NCBI GenBank assembly: GCA_022072095.1
Contig: JAJVIJ010000025.1
Location: forward strand, 10,843-64,049
DNA: 53,207 nucleotides
Direction: 5' to 3'
Source of the DNA: Rhodocyclaceae bacterium
GTDB lineage: Bacteria; Pseudomonadota; Gammaproteobacteria; Burkholderiales; Rhodocyclaceae
Both the position numbers and the translations under genes were made by a program. The first letter of the stretch is position 1; every line of letters starts with the position of its first letter. Shown piece after piece: positions 36,790 through 47,441 of this stretch. Below the pieces are notes generated by a model. That model did no database searches, had not been told where the DNA came from, and worked only from the letters and a program-made list of their open reading frames with translations.

Positions 36790-38178
36790 CTACCCGCCCA
36801 GCGCCCGGAACAGATCGGCCACGGCGGCGCGTTGTGCGCGCAGGGTGCCGGCGCGTGCGATGTCGGCGGCCAGCAGGTTGCGCTCGGCGTCGATGATCTC
36901 GAGCTGGCTCGCGAGGCCGTGTTCGTAGCGCATCCTGGTCAGCCTGAGGGTTGCTGCCAGTGCGTCGGCACGCTCGCTCTCGGCCTGGAAGCTTTCCCGC
37001 GCGCGCGTCTGGGCGGCGAGTGCGGCTCGTACTTCGCGGAAGGCATTCTGAATGGAGCCCTGATACGCGGCGACGGCCTGACGTTCGCGCGCTTCGGCCG
37101 CCTCGGTTTGCGCGGCGAGCCGGCCGCCGGAAAATATCGGTGCCGTCACCGCTGCCGCCAGCTGCCAGATCGCGGCCGGGCCCGTAAACAAATTGCTCAG
37201 TGCGGCCGCTTCGGTCCCCAGCAAGCCGGTCAGTTGCACCGAGGGAAAATAGGCGCTGCGCGCGAGTGCGACGCGGGCATTCGCGGCCACCAGCCGCTGT
37301 TCGGCTTCGACCAGGTCGGGGCGTCGCAGCAGCAATTCCGAGGGCAGACCGGCGGGCAGGACGGCGGGCAGCAAGGCCGCGACGGTGTCCATAGGGCGTG
37401 CAACGGCGTCCTCGATGATCGCGCGCGGGCTGCGGCCGAGCAGCACGGCGAGGGCGGCGTCCTGCAGTTCGCGGTCGCGCTCCAGTGGCGCGAGCTGCGC
37501 ACGCGCCGCCGCCACTTCGGCCTCGAGTTGGCGGTACTCGGCTTCGGAAACCAAGCCGCTGTCCAGGCGCTTGCGTTGCAGCGCAAGCCAGTCGATGCGC
37601 AGCGCCAGCGATCGTCGCGTGGCGTCCACCTGGGCATCGAGTGCGCGCAGCCCGAAATAGGCCTTGACGACCTCGGCCGTGATCGCGATGCGCATCGTGT
37701 CGCGCGCGGCCGCGCTGGCCAGCAGCTCGGCTTGCGCGGCCTGAGAGGCGGTACGCAGCCGGCCCCAGAGGTCGACTTCGTAGGCGACATCGAGAGCGCC
37801 GCGGTACAGGTTGCGCTCGCGCTCGACGCCGGGTGGCAGCAGCCCGGTCGCCGACGAGGACAGGCTGCGGCCGCCGCTGGCCGCCATGCCGACCGACGGA
37901 TAGAACGCCGCGTCGGCCTGCGCCAGCACCGCGCGCGCCTCATCGACGCGGGCTGCCGCGAGCAGCATGTCGGTGTTGTGCGCGTGGGTCTCCTCGACCA
38001 GCTGGTCGAGCACGGGGTCGGCATAAATCCGCCACCAGCGTGCCGCGCTTGCGGGACGCTCCGCGGTCTGGTTCCAGTTCGCGGGCAGCTCCGTCGCCGG
38101 CCGTTCGTAGTGGGGCGTCGCGGCACAGCCGGCGAGCAGCACCCCCGACACCCCCAACACCAGCACGCGCTTACTCAT
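36790..38178 (-). CDS. RND efflux outer membrane lipoprotein (NodT/OprM family)
   Basis: This 462-residue outer-membrane channel starts with a lipoprotein signal peptide ending L-L-A-G-C. It carries the two repeated outer membrane efflux protein domains, with the typical W-W-R-I-Y-A-D-P-V-L, Y-E-V-D-L-W-G-R-L and R-R-P-D-L-V-E-A-E sequences. It would form the trimeric exit duct of the pump encoded upstream. The start overlaps the end of the RND gene by eight bases, making it the last gene of the efflux operon. Confidence 0.94.
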   Translation of the reverse strand: MSKRVLVLGVSGVLLAGCAATPHYERPATELPANWNQTAERPASAARWWRIYADPVLDQLVEETHAHNTDMLLAAARVDEARAVLAQADAAFYPSVGMAASGGRSLSSSATGLLPPGVERERNLYRGALDVAYEVDLWGRLRTASQAAQAELLASAAARDTMRIAITAEVVKAYFGLRALDAQVDATRRSLALRIDWLALQRKRLDSGLVSEAEYRQLEAEVAAARAQLAPLERDRELQDAALAVLLGRSPRAIIEDAVARPMDTVAALLPAVLPAGLPSELLLRRPDLVEAEQRLVAANARVALARSAYFPSVQLTGLLGTEAAALSNLFTGPAAIWQLAAAVTAPIFSGGRLAAQTEAAEARERQAVAAYQGSIQNAFREVRAALAAQTRARESFQAESERADALAATLRLTRMRYEHGLASQLEIIDAERNLLAADIARAGTLRAQRAAVADLFRALGG

Positions 38179-41100
38179 GGACGCTGCCTCCGCTGCGCGG
38201 CACGTGGTGCGGTGTCGACAGCGCCTTTTTCGCCGCGACGGCGTGTGCGTGCTCGATTTCGGCCTTGATCTCCGCGGTCGAACGGCGTTCGGTGAGATGC
38301 CGGTCCGTGATCAGCTTGAAGAACATCGGCACGAAGAAGATCGCGAGAAAGGTGGCAGCGATCATGCCACCCATGACGCCGGTGCCGACCGAATGGCGCG
38401 CACCGGCCCCCGCTCCGGTCGAAATGGCCAGCGGCAGTACCCCGAGAATGAAGGCGAGCGAGGTCATCAGGATGGGCCGGAAGCGCAGGCGCGCCGCCTC
38501 CAGCGCCGCGGCCGAGGCCGACAGTCCCTCATGATGCTTCAGCACCGCGTACTCGACGATCAGGATCGCATTCTTGGCCGCGAGCCCGAGCAGCGTGACC
38601 AGACCGATCTGGAAGTACACGTCGTTGGTCAGACCACGCAGCCACACCGCCGCCAGCGCACCGAAGGTGCCAAAGGGCAGCGCCAGCAGCACCGACAGCG
38701 GCAGCGACCATTTTTCATACTGCGCGGCCAGAATCAGGAACACCATCAGCGCCGCCAGGCCCAGCGCCAGCGCAGAGGTGCCGCTCGATTTTTTTTCCTG
38801 AAACGAGGCTCCGCTCCAGTCGTAACCGAACTCGGGTGGCAACGTTTCGCGTGCGAGCTGCTCCACCGCGGCGATCGCCTGGCCCGACGACACGCCGGGC
38901 GCGCCCTGGCCGAAAATCTTCACGGCCGGTAGATTGTTGAAGCGATCCAGCGTGTCCGGGCCGGCGATGAACCGGACCTGCGCGAGCGAGCTCAAGGGGA
39001 TCATCGAGCCCGCGCCCGGGCCGTCCTGCGACCGCACGTAGATGCCGCCGATCGCATCCGGGCGCTTGCGGTAGGCGGGTTCCGCCGACATCAGCACCTG
39101 CCAGGTGCGCCCGTAGCGATTGAAGTCGTTGACGTAGTAATTGCCCAGCGTCGCCGCCAGCGTGTCGAAGACGTCGTTGATCGGCACGCCCAGCGCCTTG
39201 GCCTTGTCGCGGTCGGCGTCCACATACAGCTGTGGCACCGTGGGGCGCCATAAGGTCTGTACGCCGCCCAGCATCGGGCTGGCGTTGGCGCGTCCGAGGA
39301 ACTGGCCGAGTACCTCGGCCATGCGCTTCGACCCGCCGTCGCCGCGATTCTGGATATAGAACTCGAAACCCCCGGCGGTGCCGAGGCCGAAAATGGGGGG
39401 CGGGTTGAACGCCAGGATCAGCGCCTCCTTGATGTGGCCGGTTTTCATGAAGAACTCGCCGACTAGCTGGGGCACCCCAACATCACGTTCGGCCCAGGGC
39501 TTCTGCGTCACGAACAGCGTCGCGGCGTTGTTGCGAAAGCCGCCACCCAGCAGATCGAAACCGGTGAAAGCCACGACATCGTGGTTGTTCGGGTTGGCCT
39601 TGACGATGTCGATGACCTGCCGGACGACCTGGTCGGTGCGCGCCAGCGTCGCGCCGTCCGGCAGGATCACCGCCGAGATGTAGAAACCTTGGTCTTCGTC
39701 CGGAACCAGGCTGCCGGGGGTATGACGCCAGAGGCCGGCGGTGATGATCACCATGCCGGCGAACAGCAGCACGCCGATGCCGCCGCGACGGATCACCCAG
39801 GCGACGCCGTCGGAGTAATGCTGCGTGACGCGCGCGAACCAACGGTTGAAGGCCGCAAAAAATCGTGCCGGCGGACGATGTCCGGATTTCAGCAGCGCCA
39901 CGCTCAGCGACGGCGTCAGCGTCAGCGCCACCAGACCGGATATGACCACGGCGATCGAAATCGTGACCGCGAACTGACGGTACAGCTCGCCGGTCAGGCC
40001 GCCGAGAAAGGCGATCGGTACGAACACCGCGCACAGGGTCAGCACGATCGCGATCACCGGTCCGGTGACCTCGTGCATGGCCTTGATCGCCGCCTCGCGT
40101 GCCGATAAGTGCGCTTCGTGCATGATGCGCTCGACGTTCTCCAGCACCACGATGGCGTCGTCGACGACGATGCCGATCGCCAGCACCATGCCGAACAGCG
40201 TCAGCGTGTTGATCGAGTAGCCGAGCAAGTGCAGGCCGGCGAAGGTCCCGATCAGCGAGACCGGCACGGCCACGATCGGGATCAGCGTCGCGCGCCAGTT
40301 CTGCAGGAACAGATAGACCACCAGGATGACCAGCACCATGGCCTCGGCCAGCGTCTTCACCACCTCGCGGATCGACACCTCGACGAAGCGCGTGGTGTCA
40401 TAGGGCACCGCGTAGGCGAGCCCGGCGGGGAAACGCTCCGCCAGCGCCGCGGTCGTGCGTCTGACCTCGCTGGCGACATCGAGCGCATTGGCGCCGGGCA
40501 GCAGGAATACACCCACCAGCGTCGCCGGCCGGCCGTTGAAGCGGCCGATGAACTCGTTGTCCTTGGAGCCGAGTTCGATGCGGGCCACATCCTTCAGTCG
40601 CAGCGTCGAGCCGTCCGGGTTCGCACGCAGGATGATATTTTCGAATTCGCGCGGGTCGGCAAGCCGGCCGCGCGTGGTCAACGTGTAGACCAGTTCCTGC
40701 GGCCCTCCGGTCGGGTTGCTGCCGATCTTGCCGGCCGCGAACTGGGCATTCTGTTCGTTGAGCGCGCGGATCAGGTCGGACGTCGTGAGCCTGAGCTGGG
40801 TCAGGCGATCCGGCCTCACCCAGATGCGCATGGCGTAGTCCTTGGCGCCGAAAATCTGCACATTGGTCGTGCCCGGAACGCGCTTCAGGGCATCGAGCAC
40901 GTTCAGCGTCACGTAATTGCTCGTGAACAAGTCGTCGCGCGTGCCATCCGGCGAATGGAAGGCGAGCACCTGCAGGAAGGATGACGAGCCCTTTTCCACC
41001 GTCACCCCCTGGCGACGGACTTCCTGCGGCAGACGCGGCTCGGCCTGCTTGACGCGGTTGTTCACATTGAGCGCAGCCTGGTCGACGTTGGCGCCGATAT

Positions 41101-41386
41101 CGAAGGTGACTTGGATCTCGACCACCCCTTGCGAGGTCGAGGTCGAGCTCATGTAGATCATCTTCTCGATGCCGTTGATCGCGTTCTCCAGCGGTGCCGC
41201 GACGGTCTGCTCGAGCACCTCGGCCGAAGCACCCGGGTAGACGGCCCGCACGGTGACCACGGGTGGCGCGATTTCGGGATACTGCGCAACCGGCAGCGCA
41301 CCCATCGACGCCAGGCCGGCGATGACGATGAACAGTGACAGCACGGCCGCGAAGATCGGCCGGTCGATGAAAAAGCGCGAGATCAT
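38171..41386 (-). CDS. RND multidrug efflux permease (HAE-1 family)
   Basis: This 1071-residue inner-membrane proton/drug antiporter begins M-I-S-R-F-F-I-D-R-P-I-F-A-A-V, the HAE-1 start. It has twelve transmembrane segments and two large periplasmic loops. The paired aspartates for proton transfer in TM4 are in G-I-V-V-D-D-A-I-V-V-L-E-N-V-E-R at about residue 405. The ATG at 41386 overlaps the adaptor stop (ATGA). Length and features equal AcrB/MexB-type pumps; the substrate range cannot be told from sequence. Confidence 0.96.
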   Translation of the reverse strand: MISRFFIDRPIFAAVLSLFIVIAGLASMGALPVAQYPEIAPPVVTVRAVYPGASAEVLEQTVAAPLENAINGIEKMIYMSSTSTSQGVVEIQVTFDIGANVDQAALNVNNRVKQAEPRLPQEVRRQGVTVEKGSSSFLQVLAFHSPDGTRDDLFTSNYVTLNVLDALKRVPGTTNVQIFGAKDYAMRIWVRPDRLTQLRLTTSDLIRALNEQNAQFAAGKIGSNPTGGPQELVYTLTTRGRLADPREFENIILRANPDGSTLRLKDVARIELGSKDNEFIGRFNGRPATLVGVFLLPGANALDVASEVRRTTAALAERFPAGLAYAVPYDTTRFVEVSIREVVKTLAEAMVLVILVVYLFLQNWRATLIPIVAVPVSLIGTFAGLHLLGYSINTLTLFGMVLAIGIVVDDAIVVLENVERIMHEAHLSAREAAIKAMHEVTGPVIAIVLTLCAVFVPIAFLGGLTGELYRQFAVTISIAVVISGLVALTLTPSLSVALLKSGHRPPARFFAAFNRWFARVTQHYSDGVAWVIRRGGIGVLLFAGMVIITAGLWRHTPGSLVPDEDQGFYISAVILPDGATLARTDQVVRQVIDIVKANPNNHDVVAFTGFDLLGGGFRNNAATLFVTQKPWAERDVGVPQLVGEFFMKTGHIKEALILAFNPPPIFGLGTAGGFEFYIQNRGDGGSKRMAEVLGQFLGRANASPMLGGVQTLWRPTVPQLYVDADRDKAKALGVPINDVFDTLAATLGNYYVNDFNRYGRTWQVLMSAEPAYRKRPDAIGGIYVRSQDGPGAGSMIPLSSLAQVRFIAGPDTLDRFNNLPAVKIFGQGAPGVSSGQAIAAVEQLARETLPPEFGYDWSGASFQEKKSSGTSALALGLAALMVFLILAAQYEKWSLPLSVLLALPFGTFGALAAVWLRGLTNDVYFQIGLVTLLGLAAKNAILIVEYAVLKHHEGLSASAAALEAARLRFRPILMTSLAFILGVLPLAISTGAGAGARHSVGTGVMGGMIAATFLAIFFVPMFFKLITDRHLTERRSTAEIKAEIEHAHAVAAKKALSTPHHVPRSGGSVHE

Positions 41387-42567
41387 TGCGGCGACCTTTT
41401 TGCTGCCGGCGCCGCGGCCTCGGCTGCGCCGGCAGCGGGCGCGACCTGCACCGGCGCCCCGGGGCCGATGCGCAGCACGCCGTCGACGATCACGCGCTCG
41501 CCGGGCTTGAGACCGGCGTCGATGAGCCACTCGTCGCCATGCCAGTCGCCGACCGTCACCGGACGCGCTTCGGCCTTGCCCTCGGCATTGACGACGTACA
41601 CGAACTTGCCCTGTGGCCCGTCGAGCACGGCGCGTTGCGGCACCGCGATGGCGTTGTTGCGCACCGCTCCTTGCAGCACGACACGCACGAACTGGCCGGG
41701 CCGCAACTTGCCGTCCGGGTTCGGAATCTCGGCGCGCGACTCGCGTGTTCCGGTCTGTGCCGATATGCGGACATCGGTGAAGTTCAGCTTGCCGGTGCGC
41801 GCGTAGACGCTGCCATCGGCCAGTTTCAGCGAGACCTCGAAGCGGCCAGCTTTTGGCAGCTGGATGCGGCCGGCCGCGGCCTCGTTGCCGAGCTTGATGT
41901 GCTCGTTGTCCGGTATGCCGAAACTAACCCAGATGGGATCGATCTGCGTGACGGTGGTGAGCAGCACCTCCGGCCCGGACACCAGGCTGCCCTCGGAGCG
42001 CTGGGCCCGTCCGGCGACGCCGGAAGCCGGCGACTCGACTTTCGTGTAGTCCAGGTTCAGTCTGGCTTCCACCCGCCGCGCCTGCGCCGCCTTGAGATCG
42101 GCGTCGGCAATGGCTTCGGCCGACACGGCATCGTCGTAATCCTTCTGGCTCACGGCCTTGTCCGCGACCAGCGGCTTCAGGCGCGCCACGTTGCGACGCG
42201 CCTGATCCAGGCGCGCCTGGGTGGCGGCGACATCCGCTTCCGCGCGCGCCAGCGCCGCGCGGAACGGCGCCGGGTCGATCAGGAACAGCGATTGTCCCTG
42301 CCTGACCGGGCCACCTTCCGTGAAGTGGCGCGCCTGCAGGATGCCGGTGACACGGGCGCGCACTTCCACCTCGCGTGAGCCCAGCGTCTGGCCGGTGTAT
42401 TCGAAATTTGCCGGCAGCGTTCGGGGCGCGATCGTCACCACCGACACTTGCGCGGGGGGGCCGCCCCGGCCCGGGCCCCCGGGGCCGCCCTGCCCACGGT
42501 CCCCGGAGGGCGAACAGGCCGACAGCACGATGGCCAGCAGGGGCAGCAGCAGAACAGGGGTACGCAT
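41383..42567 (-). CDS. RND efflux periplasmic adaptor lipoprotein
   Basis: This 394-residue membrane fusion protein has a lipoprotein signal peptide (L-S-A-C-S) followed by an unusual Gly/Pro-rich linker (G-Q-G-G-P-G-G-P-G-R-G-G-P-P). The beta-barrel, lipoyl (V-R-A-R-V-T-G-I-L) and alpha-hairpin (A-D-V-A-A-T-Q-A-R-L-D-Q-A-R) regions of the AcrA/MexA family are present. It ends with an Ala/Pro-rich tail. It heads the efflux operon adaptor-pump-outer membrane factor with overlapping genes. No regulator gene is adjacent. Confidence 0.94.
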   Translation of the reverse strand: MRTPVLLLPLLAIVLSACSPSGDRGQGGPGGPGRGGPPAQVSVVTIAPRTLPANFEYTGQTLGSREVEVRARVTGILQARHFTEGGPVRQGQSLFLIDPAPFRAALARAEADVAATQARLDQARRNVARLKPLVADKAVSQKDYDDAVSAEAIADADLKAAQARRVEARLNLDYTKVESPASGVAGRAQRSEGSLVSGPEVLLTTVTQIDPIWVSFGIPDNEHIKLGNEAAAGRIQLPKAGRFEVSLKLADGSVYARTGKLNFTDVRISAQTGTRESRAEIPNPDGKLRPGQFVRVVLQGAVRNNAIAVPQRAVLDGPQGKFVYVVNAEGKAEARPVTVGDWHGDEWLIDAGLKPGERVIVDGVLRIGPGAPVQVAPAAGAAEAAAPAAKRSPQ

Positions 42568-42705
42568 GGCAGGCCGATCGGGGTCAACGAAAGCAGCGGA
42601 TTCTAACCGTATCCATCGGTGACTTCGTCATGGCCGCAAGCGATTCTCGATCGCAAGCGCTGCGCGCTTGTTGGCGCCGCGTTGCGGGCGCGGTCGGCCG
42701 GTCAG

Positions 42706-44139
42706 TCAGGCCAGCCAGTAGAGTCCCAGGCTGCCCAGCAGCATGACGGCCAGCAGATAGCGGCCGTTCCAGCGGTAGGCGATGTAATGCGCACTGTGGT
42801 CCGTGAACTGGCCGATCATCAGGTTGCAGACCGTGTAGGGCGACGCGCTGACGCCGACCCCCCAGCCGCAAAGGTAGGCCAGGGCCATGGACAGCGGTTC
42901 GATGCCCAGTCGGTCCGGACTGGGCATCGCAGCGCTCAGTATGATCACCGCCATCATCGGATGAATGGCCAGGTTCGACAGCACGATCACCAGCAGGTAG
43001 GCCATGGCCGGCAGCCAGCGCGGCGACAGCGACAGCCACTCGATCAGGCCCGGGATCAGGTCCTTGGGGAGCGTGGCGCGGATCAGCACACCGAAGAACC
43101 CGGCCATGAACATGATGATGATCTCGGTCCGGTATTGCGGAAACACCTGCGTGACCTGCCGCTGCACGCGCTCGCGCAGCCAGCGTCCGGTGGTGCGCCA
43201 ATCCTGCGATGCCCCCTGGCCGGCCACCCACAGCAGCGCGGCAGTCGGGGCGCAGGCCATCATGCCCAGCACCAGCGGGCTGCCGACCGTCTTTTCCAGC
43301 AGCACCGAGGCGCCGAAAATGCCGAGGATCAGCAACAGGAACGGCACATGGACCCACCAGCTGGCGAGATCGAGCGGCTGCACGCTGTCGGCCTCGACTT
43401 CAGCGTTGCGGAAACTCAGCTGATCGTCGATCCAGCCGACCGCCAGCAACAGCACCACGGCCGCCAGGGCGGCCGGCACCACCGTCTCCCATTTGAGCGT
43501 CGGGATCGCGGTGAGCACGATCGGGATCGGCAGCGACAACGGCGACCAGGTCGGCACCATCGCGAAGCCGCGCTGGATCGCCATCATCGCGCGCCGCTCG
43601 CGCAGCCGACGCGCCTCGGGGCGGTCGGCGACGCCCTCCGGCGCTTCATTGCCGCGCTTGACCATCGAGCCCAGCAGGCCGATCACGCCCATGCTGAGGA
43701 TCAGTCCGAACAGATTGCTGCCCAGTGTTAGCACCAGGTAACGCCGCCCGGCCGGCTGCGCGAGCAGTTGCCGACCGGCGCGCTCGATGCGCGCCGATTT
43801 CTCCGCGGCCATGCGCACGAAACCCAGCGCGACGAAGAAGGTGCTGAGGAAGGTGCCGAACACGATCCCCTCGCGCACCAGACGCCAGGGCTCCGGCATG
43901 CGTGGCCACAGCAGCGCGGCGGACAGCAGCGCCAGCACGACGATGGCGCGCGCCGCACGCGGGCTCTGACGGTATTCGAGCATCACATAGGCGACCATGG
44001 CCAGGCTGGCCATGGCGGCGGCGAGCGGCTGGCCGTGTGCGAACTGGTCGACCAGCGTCGCGAGCGATGCGACCGCCAGCGCGATGCCGGAAATCGTCGC
44101 GCGTGTCATGGTCCGGCGCATCGGTGCCGTGGCCGACAA
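42706..44139 (-). CDS. Polytopic inner-membrane protein, possible anion/carboxylate permease
   Basis: This 477-residue protein has about 11-12 hydrophobic helices and a charged loop in the middle (about residues 170-190, E-A-P-E-G-V-A-D-R-P-E-A-R-R-L-R-E-R-R). The arrangement, with short re-entrant-like segments (S-N-L-A-I-H-P-M-M-A-V, V-S-A-S-P-Y-T-V-C-N-L), recalls the ion transporter superfamily (ArsB/DASS type), but I cannot assign a family with confidence. ATG 44139 is the longest start; M7 and M11 are alternatives. It lies 39 bases after ilvD on the same strand and may be co-transcribed with it. Confidence 0.7.
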   Translation of the reverse strand: MSATAPMRRTMTRATISGIALAVASLATLVDQFAHGQPLAAAMASLAMVAYVMLEYRQSPRAARAIVVLALLSAALLWPRMPEPWRLVREGIVFGTFLSTFFVALGFVRMAAEKSARIERAGRQLLAQPAGRRYLVLTLGSNLFGLILSMGVIGLLGSMVKRGNEAPEGVADRPEARRLRERRAMMAIQRGFAMVPTWSPLSLPIPIVLTAIPTLKWETVVPAALAAVVLLLAVGWIDDQLSFRNAEVEADSVQPLDLASWWVHVPFLLLILGIFGASVLLEKTVGSPLVLGMMACAPTAALLWVAGQGASQDWRTTGRWLRERVQRQVTQVFPQYRTEIIIMFMAGFFGVLIRATLPKDLIPGLIEWLSLSPRWLPAMAYLLVIVLSNLAIHPMMAVIILSAAMPSPDRLGIEPLSMALAYLCGWGVGVSASPYTVCNLMIGQFTDHSAHYIAYRWNGRYLLAVMLLGSLGLYWLA

Positions 44140-44178
44140 GGCGGGCGGCGCCGCAGACAGGCAGCTCGCGCCGGCAAG

Positions 44179-46035
44179 TCAGGACGGGCGTTGCAGTTGC
44201 GACAGATCGCGCACCGCGCCGGTGTCGGCCGAGGTGGTCAGTGCCGCATAGGCCTGGAGCGCCGCGCTCACCACGCGCGTCCGTGCGCGCGGCTTCCAGG
44301 CGGCCGCGCCGCGCGCCGCCATGGCGCTGCGCCGCCTTGCCAGCTCGGCCGCGTCCACGCGCAGATCGATGCGCCGTGCCGGGATGTCGATATCGATGAC
44401 ATCACCGTTTTCGATGAGCGCGATGTCGCCACCCATGGCCGCCTCCGGCGACACATGGCCGATCGACAAGCCCGAGGTGCCGCCGGAAAAGCGGCCGTCG
44501 GTGAGCAGCGCGCAGGCCTTGCCCAAGCCCTTCGATTTCAGATAGCTGGTCGGATAGAGCATCTCCTGCATGCCCGGCCCGCCCTTGGGCCCTTCGTAGC
44601 GAATGACGACCACGTCGCCGGCCACGACCTCGTTATCCAGGATGCCGTTGACCGCGTCTTCCTGGCTCTCGTAGACGCGCGCGCGACCGCTGAACACCAG
44701 GATCGATTCGTCGACCCCGGCGGTCTTGACGATGCAGCCCTTGCTGGCGATGTTGCCGGTGAGCACGGCCAGCCCGCCGTCCTGACTGAAGGCCTGTGCG
44801 TGCGTGCGGATCACGCCGTGGGCGCGATCCAGGTCCAGTTCCGGGTAGCGGCGCGCCTGCGAGAACGCGACCTGCGTGGGCACGCCACCCGGTGCTGCGC
44901 GATAGAAGGCGCTCACTTCCGGCGACGGCTGGCGCGCGATGTCGTAGCGCGCCAGCGCCTCGCCCAGCGTGGCACTGTGCACGGTCGCGCAATCGCGGTT
45001 GAGCAGGCCGGCCCGATCCAGTTCGCCCAGTATCGCCATGACGCCGCCGGCGCGATGCACGTCTTCCATATGGACATCGGCCTTGGCCGGCGCCACCTTG
45101 CACAGACAGGGCACGCGGCGCGAAATGCGGTCGATGTCGGCGAGCGTGAAATCGAGCTCGGCCTCGCGTGCGGCGGCCAAGAGATGCAGCACCGTGTTCG
45201 TCGACCCGCCCATGGCGACATCCAGCGACATCGCGTTCTCGAAGGCCGCGAAATTGGCCAGCGCGCGCGGCAGCACACCGACCTCGTCATGCTCATAGTG
45301 GCGCCGCGCAAGATCGACGATCAGTCGCCCGGCCTCCAGGAACAGGCCCTTGCGATCGGCGTGGGTGGCGACGAGCGAACCGTTTCCGGGCAGCGACAGG
45401 CCGAGCGCCTCGGTCAGGCAGTTCATCGAGTTGGCTGTGAACATGCCCGAGCAGGAACCGCAGGTCGGGCAGGCCGAGCGTTCATAAGAGGCCGCTTCCT
45501 CGTCCGTGCAGTTCGGGTCGGCCGCCTTCACCATGGCATCGATGAGGTCGACGGCGATGATCTTCTGCCCCCAGTTCACCTTGCCGGCCTCCATCGGACC
45601 GCCCGAGACGAACACCGTCGGCACATTCAGGCGCAGCGCCGCCATCAGCATGCCGGGCGTGATCTTGTCGCAGTTGGAGATGCACACCAGCGCATCGGCG
45701 CAGTGTGCATTCACCATGTATTCCACCGAATCGGCGATCAGCTCGCGCGAAGGCAGCGAGTACAGCATGCCGCCATGGCCCATCGCGATGCCATCGTCGA
45801 CCGCGATTGTGTTGAACTCCTTCGCGACCCCGCCGGCGGCCTCGATCTCGCGCGCGACCAGCTGGCCCATATCCTTCAGGTGCACGTGGCCCGGAACGAA
45901 CTGGGTAAAGGAGTTGGCCACGGCGATGATGGGCTTGCCGAAATCGCCGTCCGTCATTCCGGTCGCTCGCCACAGCGCGCGTGCACCGGCCATGTTGCGG
46001 CCGTGGGTGGAGGTGCGGGATCGGTAGGCTGGCAT
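44179..46035 (-). CDS. ilvD: Dihydroxy-acid dehydratase
   Basis: This 618-residue iron-sulfur enzyme carries out the third common step of branched-chain amino acid synthesis and completes the set with ilvB, ilvH and ilvC found 32 kb away. The cluster cysteines are in [10 protein letters not shown] and [19 protein letters not shown]. The C-terminal G-G-P-G-M-Q-E-M-L and [11 protein letters not shown] motifs are present. The ATG at 46035 follows GGAG. A TATACA at 46080-46075 on the minus strand may be its -10. Confidence 0.97.
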   Translation of the reverse strand: MPAYRSRTSTHGRNMAGARALWRATGMTDGDFGKPIIAVANSFTQFVPGHVHLKDMGQLVAREIEAAGGVAKEFNTIAVDDGIAMGHGGMLYSLPSRELIADSVEYMVNAHCADALVCISNCDKITPGMLMAALRLNVPTVFVSGGPMEAGKVNWGQKIIAVDLIDAMVKAADPNCTDEEAASYERSACPTCGSCSGMFTANSMNCLTEALGLSLPGNGSLVATHADRKGLFLEAGRLIVDLARRHYEHDEVGVLPRALANFAAFENAMSLDVAMGGSTNTVLHLLAAAREAELDFTLADIDRISRRVPCLCKVAPAKADVHMEDVHRAGGVMAILGELDRAGLLNRDCATVHSATLGEALARYDIARQPSPEVSAFYRAAPGGVPTQVAFSQARRYPELDLDRAHGVIRTHAQAFSQDGGLAVLTGNIASKGCIVKTAGVDESILVFSGRARVYESQEDAVNGILDNEVVAGDVVVIRYEGPKGGPGMQEMLYPTSYLKSKGLGKACALLTDGRFSGGTSGLSIGHVSPEAAMGGDIALIENGDVIDIDIPARRIDLRVDAAELARRRSAMAARGAAAWKPRARTRVVSAALQAYAALTTSADTGAVRDLSQLQRPS

Positions 46036-46220
46036 GGAGGCTCCGTCGGGCTGGCAGGGATGGGGCGTGCGGATTGTATACTCGTCGGTCCTTGGCTCGA
46101 TACGCAGTCGATACGCGTTCGAACGTTTGACCGCCGCTCGGATGTCCGTGATCCGCCCCGGGTCATGCGCAGCGCTCCGGTATCCTTTTCCGCGACCTAA
46201 CCCGAACCAATGGAGCTTCG

Positions 46221-47441
46221 ATGCCCGGTTTCCTGCCTGATTGGCCGATCACCCTGCCCGCGCTGATGTGGCTGGCCATGGCCTTGATCCTGGCGGGCCT
46301 GAGCGGCGAACTCGCGCACCGCGTCTTTCGTCTGCCCCGCATCACCGGCTACATCCTGACCGGGCTCTTGGGCAGCGTACTGGGCCTGGGCGAACGCACC
46401 GCTCTCTCGCAGTCGAGCCTGCGTCCGGTGATCGATCTGGCGCTCGCCTTCCTGCTGTTCGATCTCGGCACGCGCGTCAATCTGCGCTGGTTGCGCCACA
46501 ACCCGGCGCTCGCGCTCAACAGCCTGCTGGAGTCGCTGATCGGCGCGACCGTGGTGGCCCTGCTGTTGATGGCACTGGGCCTGGACACGAGCGCAGCCCT
46601 GATCGTCGCAGCACTGAGTATGGCGACCTCGCCGGCGATCGTGGTTAGGGTGGTCACGGAAATGCGTGCCACCGGGCAGGTCACCGAGCGTCTGCAGACG
46701 CTCGCCGCGCTCAACAGCCTGTATGCCATCATCACCGTCAAGCTCGCGTCGGCGGGTTTGGCGCTCATTGAAGGGGGGCCATCCGCGCTCGCGTGGCTCG
46801 GACCGATCTATCTGCTCGCCGGCTCGATACTGGTCGCGCTGCTGCTCGCACGCACGATCACGACGCTGAACCGGCGTACCGACCTGCGCGAGGACAATGG
46901 CCTGCTGCTGCTGTTGGGCAGCTTGCTGTTCGCGCTCGCGCTGGCCGAGGTGTTGAAGTTGTCGCCGCTGCTCGTGCCCTTGTTGGCCGGCATGAGTCTG
47001 TCGCTGTCCAGCGACCGCTCCCGCGCCTGGCCGGCCCACTTCGGGCTGGCCGGCAGCGTACTGGCGGCGCTGCTGTTCGTGGCGAGCGGCTTGTCGATCG
47101 CGCCGGCGGCGCTACTGACCGCGGGCATCGCCGCCGTGGTGCTGATCGCCGGCCGCCTGCTAGGCAAGCTGCTGCCAACCTTGTTGCTGGCACGGAAGAG
47201 CGGGCTCAGCTATCGCCAGGCGCTGGCGCTGGGATTGGCGCTGACGCCGATGTCAGGCATCGCGTTCGTGCTGGCGGCCGATTTCATGTCGGACTTTCCG
47301 GAATCGGGCGGCCGCGTCGGCGAAATCGCCCTGGCTTCGCTGTGCATTCTGGAGATCGTCGGGCCCATCGTCTTGCAACGCATGCTGGTCTGGACAGGCG
47401 AGGCCCAGAGTACCGCTGAAAGATCCGGAGGTCAGCCATGA
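46221..47441 (+). CDS. Cation:proton antiporter (CPA2/Kef type, transmembrane part only)
   Basis: This 406-residue protein has about twelve transmembrane helices with the Na+/H+ exchanger fold: [12 protein letters not shown] at about residue 40 (the CPA2 helix 2 motif) and A-L-F-D-L-G-like F-L-L-F-D-L-G-T-R. The cytoplasmic RCK/TrkA domain of full Kef proteins is absent. Its stop overlaps the ybdK start (ATGA), so the two are coupled. Divergent from ilvD. Confidence 0.85.
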   Translation: MPGFLPDWPITLPALMWLAMALILAGLSGELAHRVFRLPRITGYILTGLLGSVLGLGERTALSQSSLRPVIDLALAFLLFDLGTRVNLRWLRHNPALALNSLLESLIGATVVALLLMALGLDTSAALIVAALSMATSPAIVVRVVTEMRATGQVTERLQTLAALNSLYAIITVKLASAGLALIEGGPSALAWLGPIYLLAGSILVALLLARTITTLNRRTDLREDNGLLLLLGSLLFALALAEVLKLSPLLVPLLAGMSLSLSSDRSRAWPAHFGLAGSVLAALLFVASGLSIAPAALLTAGIAAVVLIAGRLLGKLLPTLLLARKSGLSYRQALALGLALTPMSGIAFVLAADFMSDFPESGGRVGEIALASLCILEIVGPIVLQRMLVWTGEAQSTAERSGGQP

